This document shows, piece by piece, positions 37,201-45,269 of a stretch of 64,000 bases of DNA. The DNA lies in the NCBI GenBank assembly GCA_964411985.1, contig CAYPNF010000045.1:1-64000 (forward strand), written 5' to 3'. Position numbers and translations under genes: made by a program. This DNA is from CAYPNF01 sp964411985. GTDB lineage: Bacteria > Verrucomicrobiota > Verrucomicrobiia > Limisphaerales > J093. Below the pieces are notes generated by a model, which did not search any database, had not been told where the DNA came from, and saw only the letters and a list, made by a program, of their open reading frames with translations. Positions within the stretch are counted from its first letter, which is position 1. Every line of letters begins with the position of its first letter.

Positions 37201-37348
37201 CGAGATTCAGCGGCCTTTGGCTACCGTTGTGATTGGAGGTATCCTTAGCAACACCCTGTTGACTCTCATCGTCCTCCCAGTTCTCTATACCCTGATGGGG
37301 AGGCCAATCGGGAGCACTGCAACAACGGGCAAGGCGGGGGGAGGCTAA
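34229..37348 (+). CDS. czcA: Heavy-metal RND pump (CzcA family, HME-type)
   Basis: 1039 residues, normal length, preceded by AAGGAG seven bases before ATG. The N-terminal transmembrane helix is followed by VDAFPDTTPVQIQVNT, the HME-family hallmark. TM4 reads DFGLIVDGSVVMVEN with D395, D401 and E408 spaced exactly as the proton-relay D402/D408/E415 of CzcA, whereas CusA-type Cu/Ag pumps have a different TM4. This supports divalent-cation (Zn/Co/Cd or Ni) export. Twelve membrane helices and two large periplasmic loops are discernible. The exact substrate cannot be fixed from sequence. It ends the operon. Confidence 0.95.
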   Translation: MLTWLISFSLRNRLMVCVLAAILVLYGTRALWTLPVDAFPDTTPVQIQVNTTAPSMNPEEAEQQITMPIEQAISGLPALSNIRSVTKFGLSQVVATFEDGTSIFRARQLLSERLQTVELPDGIGRPEMGPISTGLGEVFHYMVRSTNATRSLTELRELQDWVVKPELRKVRGVAEVNTWGGFEKQYHVVVEPERLVKHGVTFETLFEALQANNQNVGGGQIVRNGESLLVHGIGLATTVEQLGNIVLLVREGVPVHVQDVATVKIDHEIRRGAVTGGGRGEIVLGLGFMLMGENSAEVTQALKRKLAEVQALLPPDVRVDVLYDRTELVDKVIRTVQHNLSAGAILVVVVLLGFLGNLRAGLVVASAIPLSMMVAGDLMLQTGIAASLLSLGAVDFGLIVDGSVVMVENSMRKLAERRRELGRALTALERRAILDTAPHEVARPVAFGVGIILIVFLPVLALEGVEGKLFKPMALTMLFALAGSLLLALTLIPVLSSLCLPANVEEREPWLSRFAHRIYTPILNTALHYRWGALILATVVIAGSALMAFRMGGEFLPKLGEQAIVGTSVRLAGVSVEEAVAQNSRLERMLLAEFPDEILNIWTRLGTAEVATDPMGVELSDFFLALKPREQWKKAGTQGELVEKMRSLFAQIPGLTVSFSQPIEMRMNELIAGIRSDLGIKIYGDNLQTLRELGGEVQSILAGIRGASEVSVEQLTGQGVLQIQVDADAIGRLGVQTRTVLDVVEMVGTKKVGEVREGQRRFPLVVRLPDRQRKDPEALANTMVPTAAGFLLPLSQVARILETEGPSTINREWGKRRITVQCNVRGRDVAGFVAEARASMAAKLKCPEGYNLEWGGQFENMERANRKLAFVVPLALALILVLLYFSLKSMREVFVVASGIPLGAAGGILALWMRDMPFTVSAAVGFIALSGVAILNGLVLVTFIQQRLQAGIAPVDAVREGCLVRLRPVLMTALVAAVGFIPMAFNVGVGGEIQRPLATVVIGGILSNTLLTLIVLPVLYTLMGRPIGSTATTGKAGGG

Positions 37349-37377
37349 CCTTAGAGCACACAGAAACCGTCCCCCAT

Positions 37378-37462
37378 CTTCGTCGCAACCTTAATCGCAG
37401 CCTTAATCGAACGGGACCCTCCAAATCCGACGAAGGCTTCGATTAAGGCGGCGACCAAGGTT
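37378..37462. repeat. Imperfect palindromic repeat, TTAATCG family (copy A)
   Basis: Left arm at 37378-37410 (cttcgtcgcaaccttaatcg then a second cttaatcg) and an imperfect complementary right arm at about 37428-37462 (ttcgattaaggcggcgacc). Related in sequence and arrangement to 54119-54200. It lies downstream of the czcA-like stop and may act in RNA as a large hairpin. Confidence 0.8.
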
Positions 37463-37727
37463 CGGAGGGGGGAAGGAGGAATGCTCCGTTGCCTCCGTAG
37501 ATGGTTTTCGGGATGTGATGCATGAAGGAGGTATCCTCAGACCGACACCGATGTGCACAGATTGTCAGATGGCGGGAACAGAGAAGGCAAAACGGACCTG
37601 CCGTTCTTCATGACTCTTCACGTTCTTCATGGTTTAGCATTCGTCCCCGCCCTCCCCAGGTGACGAAACCTCTTTTCTTCGGCTCGAACCAAGGCTACCT
37701 TCTCTGCAAACAATCCGCAGAAAGAAG
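37463..37727. other. Intergenic DNA before the glycoside hydrolase gene
   Basis: No supported gene. It contains short direct repeats of ttcttca/ttcatga around 37605-37632 and a purine-rich AGAAAGAAG just before the next start. Short ORFs here have no coding features. Confidence 0.5.
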
Positions 37728-39755
37728 ATGATGAAGGCCCTCGTCTCTCCCGTTTTGCTGGCCTGTCTTTTGGGCATGGCTACCATCGCCTCGTTGGCTG
37801 CACTCGAATACCCAGGGCCCAACCCTGGCCCTGCGAAGGCGCGTCTTGGCCAAAAAGACATTGGCGTGCGAAACCGGGCCCTCTCTGCCTCCTGGTCCGC
37901 CGGTGAGAAAGGGCTCCGCTGGCGTTGGGTCCGTAACCTGCAGACCAAGGAGACTTTGACCTTCCAAGGGGAGCTTTGCGAAATCGTGTTGGACGATGGT
38001 TCTCGCTATCCTTCTTCCTCTTGGAAACTGGAGGGAAAGCCGCAGGTTTCCGGGTCGATTCCGGACCGGCAGGCAGCCAGCCTGGCTCAGCGGTCTCCCG
38101 GACAAAAGGTCGAGGCACACTTTCGGACGGGGGACGGACGGTTCCAGATTGTTTGGCGAGTGACGATGTTGGACCAGGCCAACTACCTGCGGCAGGAGAT
38201 CGAGATCACGCCTGCCAAGGATTGCGTCATCCGGGAGGTGTGCTGGTTCTCTGAGAATGTCCCCGGCGCACGGACGGCAGGGCAGGTCGACGGATCCCCG
38301 ATGGTGGCGGATCATTGGTTCTTCGGCCTGGAAGATCCCCACGCTCTGAACAAGGTGGATTCCTCCTTCTCGCGTGTTACTTGTCGGGTGCGCCGCGACG
38401 CTCCGCTGCGGCAGGGGGATACCCTGAAGCAGAGCTTTGTCTGGGGGGTGGCGCCCCTGGACCAGATGCGGCGGGCCTTTCTCTTTTACCTGGAACACGA
38501 AAGAGCTCATCCATACCGGACGTTCCTCCATTACAACTCTTGGTACGATATTGCCTGGCAGCCTTTCGCGCTGAATGAAACCAACTGCCTGGAAGCCATC
38601 CGACTGTGGGGGGAAAGATTCATCCGCCCCCATGGTGTGGTGGTGGATTCCCTGGTGTTCGACGACGGTTGGGACAATCCGCAGACTCTATGGAAGGTGC
38701 ACCAAGGCTTCCCCCGCGGTTTGGCTCCTTTGGCGGATGCCTGCAAAAACTACCACACGAGGCTCGGAATTTGGCTTTCCCCTTTTGGCGGATACGGCGA
38801 GCCCAAGGAGCGACGGCTGAAATTCGGTCGAGAGCAAGGCTACGAAATCAACGACACCGGCTTCTCGTTGGCCGGGCCCAAGTACTATGCAGCCTTCAAG
38901 TCCGCGTGCGTCGGGATGATCCGTGATCAATCGGTGAACTACTTCAAATTCGACGGCATTGCCACGGGCATGTACGCCAACGGGGGTGCACAGTACATTC
39001 TCGACACCGAGGCCATGCGGCGGCTGATGTTGGAATTGCGGCGCGAAGACCCATCCTTATTCATCAACCTGACCACCGGGTCCTGGCCCTCGCCCTTCTG
39101 GCTGCGTTTTGCGGATTCCTTGTGGCGGCAAGGGGAGGACATGGGCTTTACCGGGCCTGGCTCGAAACAGCAGCAGTGGCTGACCTATCGCGATCAGGAG
39201 GTCTATCGGAACATTGTGGGGAAAGGTCCCCTCTACCCGCTGAATTCGCTCATGTCGCAGGGAGTGGCCTATTCGCGGCACGGCACCGCCGGCGAACCGA
39301 CCTTCAACTCCGCTGGATTCAGGGACGACGTACACGCCTTCTTTGGAAGCGGGACAGGCCTCCAGGAACTTTACCTGCAGCCTGACAAGCTCACTCAGGA
39401 AGATTGGCGAGTGCTCGCGGAGGCTGCCAAATGGTCCCGCGCCAACGCCGATGTGCTCGTCGATACTCACTGGATCGGTGGCGATCCTTCCCAGCGCCAA
39501 GCCTACGGCTACGCCTCGTGGTCTCCGCGTAAAGGGATTCTCTCGCTTCGCAATCCCAGTGACCAACCTCAGGATTTCGCCTTGCTCCTGCACCAGGCGC
39601 TGGAAGTTCCTTCTCGTTCGGTAAAGAGCTACGCGTTGAAGAATGTATGGGGAACGAAGGATCGTTTTCCCAAGCCTGTGGATGCCTTTCGGCCCTACAT
39701 TATCCGCCTCCAACCGTTCGAGGTTCTCGTGGTGGAGGCGATCCCCACTCGTTAA
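37728..39755 (+). CDS. Secreted clan-D-like glycoside hydrolase (GH36/alpha-galactosidase-like)
   Basis: 675 residues. A signal peptide is visible (MMKALVSPVLLACLLGMATIAS). The N-terminal ~280 residues form a beta-sandwich (QEIEITPAKDCVIREVCWF). A TIM barrel follows, with HYNSWYDI, VDSLVFDDGWDN, GIWLSPFGGYG and YFKFDGIA. The aspartate D409 sits where the catalytic nucleophile of GH36/GH27 lies (YxKWD). A C-terminal beta domain includes GILSLRNPSDQPQDFALLL. Homologues are variously annotated as alpha-galactosidase or enterotoxin-like. The exact GH family is uncertain. It overlaps in function and position with the GH20 gene one base downstream, so both are probably co-transcribed and act on host or microbial glycans. 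Confidence 0.82.
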   Translation: MMKALVSPVLLACLLGMATIASLAALEYPGPNPGPAKARLGQKDIGVRNRALSASWSAGEKGLRWRWVRNLQTKETLTFQGELCEIVLDDGSRYPSSSWKLEGKPQVSGSIPDRQAASLAQRSPGQKVEAHFRTGDGRFQIVWRVTMLDQANYLRQEIEITPAKDCVIREVCWFSENVPGARTAGQVDGSPMVADHWFFGLEDPHALNKVDSSFSRVTCRVRRDAPLRQGDTLKQSFVWGVAPLDQMRRAFLFYLEHERAHPYRTFLHYNSWYDIAWQPFALNETNCLEAIRLWGERFIRPHGVVVDSLVFDDGWDNPQTLWKVHQGFPRGLAPLADACKNYHTRLGIWLSPFGGYGEPKERRLKFGREQGYEINDTGFSLAGPKYYAAFKSACVGMIRDQSVNYFKFDGIATGMYANGGAQYILDTEAMRRLMLELRREDPSLFINLTTGSWPSPFWLRFADSLWRQGEDMGFTGPGSKQQQWLTYRDQEVYRNIVGKGPLYPLNSLMSQGVAYSRHGTAGEPTFNSAGFRDDVHAFFGSGTGLQELYLQPDKLTQEDWRVLAEAAKWSRANADVLVDTHWIGGDPSQRQAYGYASWSPRKGILSLRNPSDQPQDFALLLHQALEVPSRSVKSYALKNVWGTKDRFPKPVDAFRPYIIRLQPFEVLVVEAIPTR

Positions 39756-39756
39756 C

Positions 39757-41403
39757 ATGAGCAATACCGTGAAAACCCTGATAGCCGCCCTGGCACTTCT
39801 TCCGGGGAACGCCAACAATCATGCTGCGCGCATGGCTGACAAACCTGCCTTACTCCCCGAGCCTTCGAGCGTTCAGTGGCTGGAAGGTACGTTTCCTCTC
39901 AGCCGCGACACTGGCATTGTCGTATCCCGCGGTGCGAAAGCCGAGGCAGCCTCGTTGGCGCGCAGTCTCGCCTTGGGCACAGGGTTTTCCCTGAAGGTCC
40001 AGACCGCCCCCACGAAGAGGGGTGCCATCCGCCTGGAGAAGGATGCCGCCTTGACCGGGAAACTGGGAGCGGAGGGTTATCACCTGACCGTACAACCGGA
40101 CCAGGTCAAGATCCGCGCGGCCAGTGATGCCGGGCTCTTTTACGGAGGGATCACTCTCCGACAGCTGTTGCCGTCGGGTTTTTGGGGTCTGGAAGCGAGC
40201 GGTGATCAGGCGCGCAGCGGGCCGGATGCCTGGGAAATCCCATGCGTCGAGATTGTGGATACTCCCCGGTTCTCCTGGCGAGGTGCGCTGCTGGATCCCG
40301 CGCGTCATTTTCTTCCGCTCCAGGATCTGAAGCGTTTCGTGGACCTGATGGCAATGCATAAGCTGAATCGGCTTCAACTCCACCTCACGGACGATCAAGG
40401 GTGGAGGATCGAGATCCGCAAGTATCCCCGCCTCACGCAAGTCGGGTCCATTCGGAGCGAATCACCCAAACCGGGGGCGCGCGATTCCGGGGATGGCACA
40501 CCTTACGGGCCCTTCTTCTACACCCAGAATCAAATGCGGGAGCTGGTGCAATATGCCCAGCAGCGGCACGTGACCCTCGTGCCCGAGATCGAGATGCCGG
40601 GACATTTCCTGGCTGCCCTGGCCGCCTACCCGGAACTCTCCTGTACTGGCGGGCCTTTTCAGGTCCGCACCCGCTGGGGAGTCGAGGAAGATATCCTTTG
40701 TGCGGGAAATGACGCTGCGGTGAAATTTGCGCAGAATGTGCTGTCTGAGATCGCATCGGTGTTCCCAGGGGATTTTGTGCACATCGGCGGAGATGAGGCG
40801 CCCCGGAGTCGGTGGAAGACGTGTCAGAAGTGCCAGGCCCGCATTAAGGAGGAGCGTTTGGGCGGGGAGCCTGCCCTTCAGTCCTGGTTCAACCAAAACA
40901 TGGAGCGAACCCTGGCCTCCAAGAAGAAGCGGATGATCGGCTGGGATGAAATCCTGGAGGGAGGAGTAACTCCGGGCACAGCAGTGATGTCGTGGCGCGG
41001 AACGGTTGGCGGACTGGCCGCGGCGAGCGCGGGTCATGACGTGGTGATGTCTCCCACTTCCCACTGCTATCTCGATTACGCTCAGTCGAAGCTTCCTGGT
41101 GAGCCCGAAAGCATCGGAGGATACATCCCACTGGCGACGGTCTACTCCTTTGATCCCATCCCGAGAGAGTTGGCCCCAGCCCAGCATCGCCATATCCTCG
41201 GCGTGCAAGGTAACCTCTGGAGTGAGTACCTGCATTCGATCCAGGACGTGGAGTACTTTGCTTTTCCGCGAATGGCGGCTCTGGCTGAGGTGGGGTGGTC
41301 TCCCTCGGAGCGAACGGAGTATCCTTCGTTCCAAGCTCGATTGCAGAGCCACCTGCAACGTTTGGATGCTGCGGGAGTTCACTATTGTCGAACCGCTTTC
41401 TAA
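39757..41403 (+). CDS. GH20 beta-N-acetylhexosaminidase
   Basis: 548 residues from the ATG at 39757, one base after the previous stop; the longer upstream frame overlaps the previous gene and is rejected. A weak signal peptide (TLIAALALLPGNANNHA) precedes a GH20b N-terminal domain (LLPEPSSVQWLEGTFPLS). The GH20 barrel follows: DTPRFSWRGALLDPARHFLP, LHLTDDQGWRIEI, LVPEIEMPGH and the catalytic pair D346-E347 in HIGGDEAP, where Asp positions the acetamido group and Glu is the acid/base. It removes terminal GlcNAc or GalNAc from glycans, chitin oligomers or peptidoglycan fragments. It is followed 5 bp later by the PmoA-like gene. Confidence 0.95.
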   Translation: MSNTVKTLIAALALLPGNANNHAARMADKPALLPEPSSVQWLEGTFPLSRDTGIVVSRGAKAEAASLARSLALGTGFSLKVQTAPTKRGAIRLEKDAALTGKLGAEGYHLTVQPDQVKIRAASDAGLFYGGITLRQLLPSGFWGLEASGDQARSGPDAWEIPCVEIVDTPRFSWRGALLDPARHFLPLQDLKRFVDLMAMHKLNRLQLHLTDDQGWRIEIRKYPRLTQVGSIRSESPKPGARDSGDGTPYGPFFYTQNQMRELVQYAQQRHVTLVPEIEMPGHFLAALAAYPELSCTGGPFQVRTRWGVEEDILCAGNDAAVKFAQNVLSEIASVFPGDFVHIGGDEAPRSRWKTCQKCQARIKEERLGGEPALQSWFNQNMERTLASKKKRMIGWDEILEGGVTPGTAVMSWRGTVGGLAAASAGHDVVMSPTSHCYLDYAQSKLPGEPESIGGYIPLATVYSFDPIPRELAPAQHRHILGVQGNLWSEYLHSIQDVEYFAFPRMAALAEVGWSPSERTEYPSFQARLQSHLQRLDAAGVHYCRTAF

Positions 41404-41408
41404 ACCCT

Positions 41409-42437
41409 ATGAAACGACGCCGATTCCTTGCCACGGCTGCTCAAGCCTCATTGGGGGCTTCCTCCTTTTTGGGCTTCCTCCTGGGTTCGGGCTGCGCTAC
41501 CCCTCCTCCGAATAACGCTACCATGGCGATCCGTTTCGATAGCGCCACAGGACAATATGAGATCGAGGAGGCTGGGAAGCCGGTGCTGCGGTACAACTAT
41601 GCCGCGATCGAGCCCGGAGCCTTGCTGCAGTCGATTGCGCCGGGGAACCTCATTTATGCCGTGGCCCGGAGTAACTACATCCATCCCTTGTACGGGCCTC
41701 ACGGCGAGATCCTCACCAAGGATTGGTCCATCGATCACCCCCATCATCGTGGTATCTACTGGGCCTGGCCGGAGGTCGACTGGCGTGGGCAGCGCGGGGA
41801 TTTGCACGCGCTCCAGGTGGTCTTCGCCCGTCCGACTGGCCACTGCTCTGTGCAGAGCAGGCCGAAGTTTGCGAAGATCCAGGCGGAAAACCTTTGGAAA
41901 TGGAAAGATCAGGAGCCGATCGTTCGTGAGTTGGCCACCATCACCGCTTGGCGCTCTACGCCCAAGGGCAGGCTGATCGATCTCGAATTCCGGTTTGAGG
42001 CGCTGCAGGATCCTGTGCTTCTGGCAAGGCGGGGTACCGACAAATACGGCGGGCTGAACCTCCGTCTCAATGCCGTCAAGGATCAAAGAATCGTCAAGCA
42101 CACGGACCCGCCCTCCGCCGATGCTGGATTTCGCTGCGCCTGGGGGGAAGTCTCCGGAGTGTTCGCTGATTCATCCCAACCCGCCGGGATGGTCATTCTC
42201 CAGCACCCCAGCAACCCGGATTACCCAGGTGATTGGATCGATTACCCCGAACTGAATTGGCTTCAGCCGACCTTCCCCGCTCCTCAAACACGTTTCGAAC
42301 TTCGAAAAGACCGACCGCTGACCCTAAGGTACCGGCTCTGGATTCATGCTGGCCTCGCGGCAGACCCTACTGAGTGTCGGGAGCAGTGTATGGCCTTCCG
42401 AGCCGGACGTTCTGCGACAGCTTTTGGAGCGCGGTGA
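41409..42437 (+). CDS. PmoA-like (DUF6807) secreted protein
   Basis: 342 residues from the ATG at 41409, 5 bp after the GH20 stop. A twin-arginine signal (MKRRRFLATAAQ) ends in a lipobox-like LGSGC. The body matches the family called methane oxygenase PmoA in databases (not the methane monooxygenase subunit): HPLYGPHGEILTKDW, DHPHHRGIYWAWPEV with clustered histidines, and LQHPSNPDYPGDWIDYPELN. The function is unproven; the family is common in PVC and Bacteroidota sugar loci. The last eight codons and the stop are encoded by the left end of the intergenic element that begins at about 42411, so the native C-terminus may have been replaced. Confidence 0.9.
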   Translation: MKRRRFLATAAQASLGASSFLGFLLGSGCATPPPNNATMAIRFDSATGQYEIEEAGKPVLRYNYAAIEPGALLQSIAPGNLIYAVARSNYIHPLYGPHGEILTKDWSIDHPHHRGIYWAWPEVDWRGQRGDLHALQVVFARPTGHCSVQSRPKFAKIQAENLWKWKDQEPIVRELATITAWRSTPKGRLIDLEFRFEALQDPVLLARRGTDKYGGLNLRLNAVKDQRIVKHTDPPSADAGFRCAWGEVSGVFADSSQPAGMVILQHPSNPDYPGDWIDYPELNWLQPTFPAPQTRFELRKDRPLTLRYRLWIHAGLAADPTECREQCMAFRAGRSATAFGAR

Positions 42438-42582
42438 GGAGCGCAGCGAAGTACCGCTTTTTCTCCCTCTTATGTGTGGGTCGAGGACGAGGACGATGAG
42501 GAGCAGGAGGAGGCGAAGGGGAAAGCGGCACCTAGGGGCGCGCGCACTCCAAAACCTGGCGGACTTCCGTGGGCCATCCGCT
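42411..42582 (+). repeat. GA-tract intergenic element, short form (copy C1)
   Basis: Starts ctgcgacagcttttgg, then gaggagcg...gaagtaccgcttttt, a GA-rich tract (42482-42520), gcggcacctaggggcgcgcgc, then ccaaaacctggcgga. Matches the copies at 49155-49456 (inverted) and 55905-56190 but lacks their central ~100 bp that carry the two hairpins. The left end overlaps the PmoA-like gene. Confidence 0.9.
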
Positions 42583-42742
42583 GCTCCTCGTGGCTGTCAC
42601 AAACTGGTTGATTCTCCGATAGGATGGGCTAGGTTGTCCTTCAGTTCCCCGGAAGGCAGTATCGGACCGGATGATGAAAGCCGGGTGCCTAAGGTAATGA
42701 CTCTGGGAAGCTACAACGACCAATCCCGAAGAAAGACCCAAT

Positions 42743-43237
42743 ATGCTCAAGAAGATGGTACTCCTCGTTTCGATGGCTGGACTCCTTTGCGCTGCGCAGG
42801 CACAACAGAGTCTGGGCGATATGGCCAGCCAGGCAGGTGTTGAATGGCTGGCCGGAGACTGGCAATCAGCAGACGACGGTGGTTCGGTTTCGATTTCTTT
42901 CAAACCTGATCTGAACAATTACGTCGTGTTCGTGACCTACAAGGATCAGCGGGCGGATTCCAAAGGCATGATCTTCGTCGATCCAGCCAGCAGCCAAGCC
43001 AAGTACTGCAGCGCGAATGATCAGGGCGGGGCGGGGACGGGGACCTGGTCCGCTGAGAAGGGCAAGGCCATCCTCAAGTATAAACACACCGAAGCCAACG
43101 GCCAGGTGGCACGAATGGGGATCACCTTCAGCAAGACGGACTCCAGTACGATGGAAGTGAAGATTCTCGATCTCAACGAGAAGGATCAGTTGGGTGATGA
43201 AGAGAAGATGACGGCCAAGTTCAAGAGGAAGAAGTAG
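42743..43237 (+). CDS. Small secreted hypothetical protein
   Basis: 164 residues with a clear signal peptide (MLKKMVLLVSMAGLLCAAQA). The mature part begins VEWLAGDWQSADDGGSVSISF and runs as alternating beta strands (YVVFVTYKD, TGTWSAEKGKAILKYKH, MEVKILDLNEKD), ending in a Lys-rich tail KMTAKFKRKK. It looks like a small beta-barrel of the lipocalin/DUF6265 kind, as the WLAGxW opening is shared with that group, but this is tentative. It is preceded by about 160 bp free of repeats and followed by the WecG/TagA-like gene after 68 bp. Confidence 0.8.
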   Translation: MLKKMVLLVSMAGLLCAAQAQQSLGDMASQAGVEWLAGDWQSADDGGSVSISFKPDLNNYVVFVTYKDQRADSKGMIFVDPASSQAKYCSANDQGGAGTGTWSAEKGKAILKYKHTEANGQVARMGITFSKTDSSTMEVKILDLNEKDQLGDEEKMTAKFKRKK

Positions 43238-43305
43238 CGGTTCTGCATTTGGCTGCGGGGAGATTCTAGCGGCGGTGTCTCCCGGCGAAAAGGAGGCTGG
43301 ACGCC

Positions 43306-44163
43306 ATGCATTGGCCCCCCAAGCGTCGTTTGCTTGCGGTTGACCTGAGCGTCACCGAATACTCGGAGGCGACGGCAGCAGTCTGTGATGCCGCGGAGCA
43401 GCAGTTGGGCGGGGCGGTGGGGGCGATTTCGATTCATGGTATCGTTCACGCCACGCGGAAGCCCGTCTACGCTGACTATCTCAATTCCCTTGAGATGGCC
43501 ACTCCGGATGGACAGGGCTCCCGTTGGGCCCTCAACTGGCTCTACGGCGTGGGGTTGCGTGATCGGGTCTATGGCCCACAACTGATGCTCCACATCTGCC
43601 GCGAGGCTGCTGTCCGCGGGCTTTCCGTCTACCTCTATGGCAGCACTCCCCAGGTGCTGGTTCGGCTCCAGGAGCGCCTGGCACATTCGTGCCCCGCGTT
43701 GAGGATCGTTGGCAGCCATTCTCCGCCCTTCCGGCCACTCACCCCGGCAGAATCCACTGCCGACCTCGATCGGATCCGACGCAGCGGCGCAAAAGTCGTG
43801 TTCGTGGGACTGGGTTGCCCAAGGCAGGAGGTTTGGATCGCGGAGAACCGTTCTGCTCTCTCAGCCGTGTTGGTTTCCGTCGGGGCAGCGTTCGATTTTA
43901 TCTCGGGAAACAAGCCTCAAGCGCCTTCCTGGGCGCAGAAGATTGGTCTGGAAATGGCCTATCGCGCCCTGACCGAGCCGCGTCGGCTGGGGCCAAGGTT
44001 CCTGAGCACTAGCCCGGCGTTTGTTTTCTTTGTAATCCTGCAGAAGCTTGGACTGCCTCATTTTGGCCGGGCTCACCAGCCTTCAAAGGTGGCTCAATCT
44101 CGGCTCACCAGCCTTCCCGAACCGATGCAAGGTTCTTCCCGGTTCGCACCTCCTCCTTCATGA
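43306..44163 (+). CDS. WecG/TagA/CpsF family glycosyltransferase (GT26)
   Basis: 285 residues; AAAAGGAGG eight bases before the ATG. Family motifs are present: ATPDGQGSRWALNWLYG (usual PDGxGxVW with the catalytic Asp), RVYGPQLM, VYLYGSTPQVL, VFVGLGCPRQEVWIAEN and SVGAAFDFISGNKPQAP. The family transfers N-acetylmannosaminuronate, ManNAc or glucose to lipid-linked sugars during cell-wall teichoic acid, enterobacterial common antigen or exopolysaccharide assembly. An extra C-terminal Ser/Pro-rich tail of ~35 residues is unusual. Its stop overlaps the next start (ATGA), so it is translationally coupled to the GT2 gene. Confidence 0.92.
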   Translation: MHWPPKRRLLAVDLSVTEYSEATAAVCDAAEQQLGGAVGAISIHGIVHATRKPVYADYLNSLEMATPDGQGSRWALNWLYGVGLRDRVYGPQLMLHICREAAVRGLSVYLYGSTPQVLVRLQERLAHSCPALRIVGSHSPPFRPLTPAESTADLDRIRRSGAKVVFVGLGCPRQEVWIAENRSALSAVLVSVGAAFDFISGNKPQAPSWAQKIGLEMAYRALTEPRRLGPRFLSTSPAFVFFVILQKLGLPHFGRAHQPSKVAQSRLTSLPEPMQGSSRFAPPPS

Positions 44164-45269
44164 AATCCGATTCGCTGATCGAGCCCAGTTTGCCGGCGAG
44201 GCCGCGGTCTCGGATCAGGATCGTGGTGCCGGTCGGCAGAGTGACACCCACTTTGCAGGAGTGCCTGCTCTCTCTGGAGCAAGCTCGCTTCGCGTATTCC
44301 CATGAAATGGTGGTGGTGGACGATCGCGAAGTTCCTGACAGCTCCCACTGGGCTTTGGGCGGGTCGATCGTCCTGAGGCGCAACGAACAGCCGGGGAGTG
44401 CCGCGCGGGCTCGCAATTGTGGCGCCTCCGGTTTTGAGGGCGAGGTCCTCGTTTTTGTGGATGCCGATGTTGTCGTCGAGCCTGGGGGGATGGAGAAGTT
44501 GGTGAGGCCTATCCTGGAGGGACAGGCTGAGGCGACGGTAGGCAGCTATTCCGCTGAGGTCCGTGGGTTGCCCTTCGCCCAGGCCTACAAGACACTGTAT
44601 CTGAGTCGGGTCTACTCACGAACTTCCGGCCTTTTACGCAACGAGTTCTGGACAGCGTTGGGGGCCGTGAGTACCGCCGCCTTTCGTCGTGCAGGTGGGT
44701 TCTCCAGCAAGTACGAGGGTGCCGTGGGGGAGGACACCGACCTTGGGCATCGGCTTACTTCTCTGGGGATGCGCATCCTGGCAGTTCCCGATGCGGAGGG
44801 GCGGCACCTGCATCGGCTCTCCTGGCTGGACCTGCTTGCCAATGATCTGCGCAAGGGTAGTCAAACCGCGCGGCTCTTTCTGCAGCGGGGCAAACCACTT
44901 TCCGATTTTCGACATTGTCACCGCCGCGACATCCTTGCGGTGTTCCTGGCCTGTTCTTGGGGTGCATGGCTTTGCCTGGCGGGAATTGGGGTATCGTCTC
45001 CCGCGGTGAGTTGGACGGGTCTGGGAGTGCTTCTGGCTGCCTATGCTTGGGCAAGGGGCGATCTCCTGCGCGTCTTCGCCCGTCCGGGGCCTTGGTTCCT
45101 GATCCGGGCGGCGGGCACAATGTATTTGTTGGACCTGGTTCGTGCGGTCTGTATTGCCCAGGGCATCCTCTCCTTTCGCGCTTGGCCCTTCCATTTGCCC
45201 AGGCACTCGAGCCCTTTGGAGAGACTTGCCACGGACCATCGCCCGGCGGGAGGGGGGATTCCTCAGTGA
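44160..45269 (+). CDS. Family 2 glycosyltransferase with C-terminal membrane segment
   Basis: 369 residues. The GT-A nucleotide-sugar domain shows IRIVVPVGRVTPTLQECL, RNCGASGFEGEVLVFVDADVVVEPGG with DxD-type metal motif, and a late GEDTDLGHRLTSLGMRI corresponding to the ED motif of the acceptor site. The C-terminal ~100 residues contain two or three hydrophobic segments (ILAVFLACSWGAWLCLAGIGV) that should anchor the enzyme in the inner membrane. It overlaps the WecG/TagA-like gene by ATGA upstream and the radical SAM gene by GTGA downstream. It probably adds a sugar to a lipid-linked glycan. Confidence 0.92.
   Translation: MKSDSLIEPSLPARPRSRIRIVVPVGRVTPTLQECLLSLEQARFAYSHEMVVVDDREVPDSSHWALGGSIVLRRNEQPGSAARARNCGASGFEGEVLVFVDADVVVEPGGMEKLVRPILEGQAEATVGSYSAEVRGLPFAQAYKTLYLSRVYSRTSGLLRNEFWTALGAVSTAAFRRAGGFSSKYEGAVGEDTDLGHRLTSLGMRILAVPDAEGRHLHRLSWLDLLANDLRKGSQTARLFLQRGKPLSDFRHCHRRDILAVFLACSWGAWLCLAGIGVSSPAVSWTGLGVLLAAYAWARGDLLRVFARPGPWFLIRAAGTMYLLDLVRAVCIAQGILSFRAWPFHLPRHSSPLERLATDHRPAGGGIPQ

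Noticed and set aside
41409..42437. Particulate methane monooxygenase subunit (PmoA)
   Set aside because: The database name is shared, but the protein is a Tat-exported soluble beta protein without membrane helices or copper-site motifs of the monooxygenase.
44915..45265. N-terminal extension of the radical SAM frame
   Set aside because: It overlaps the GT2 gene in another frame; the coupled GTG at 45266 has a ribosome site and leads straight into the enzyme.
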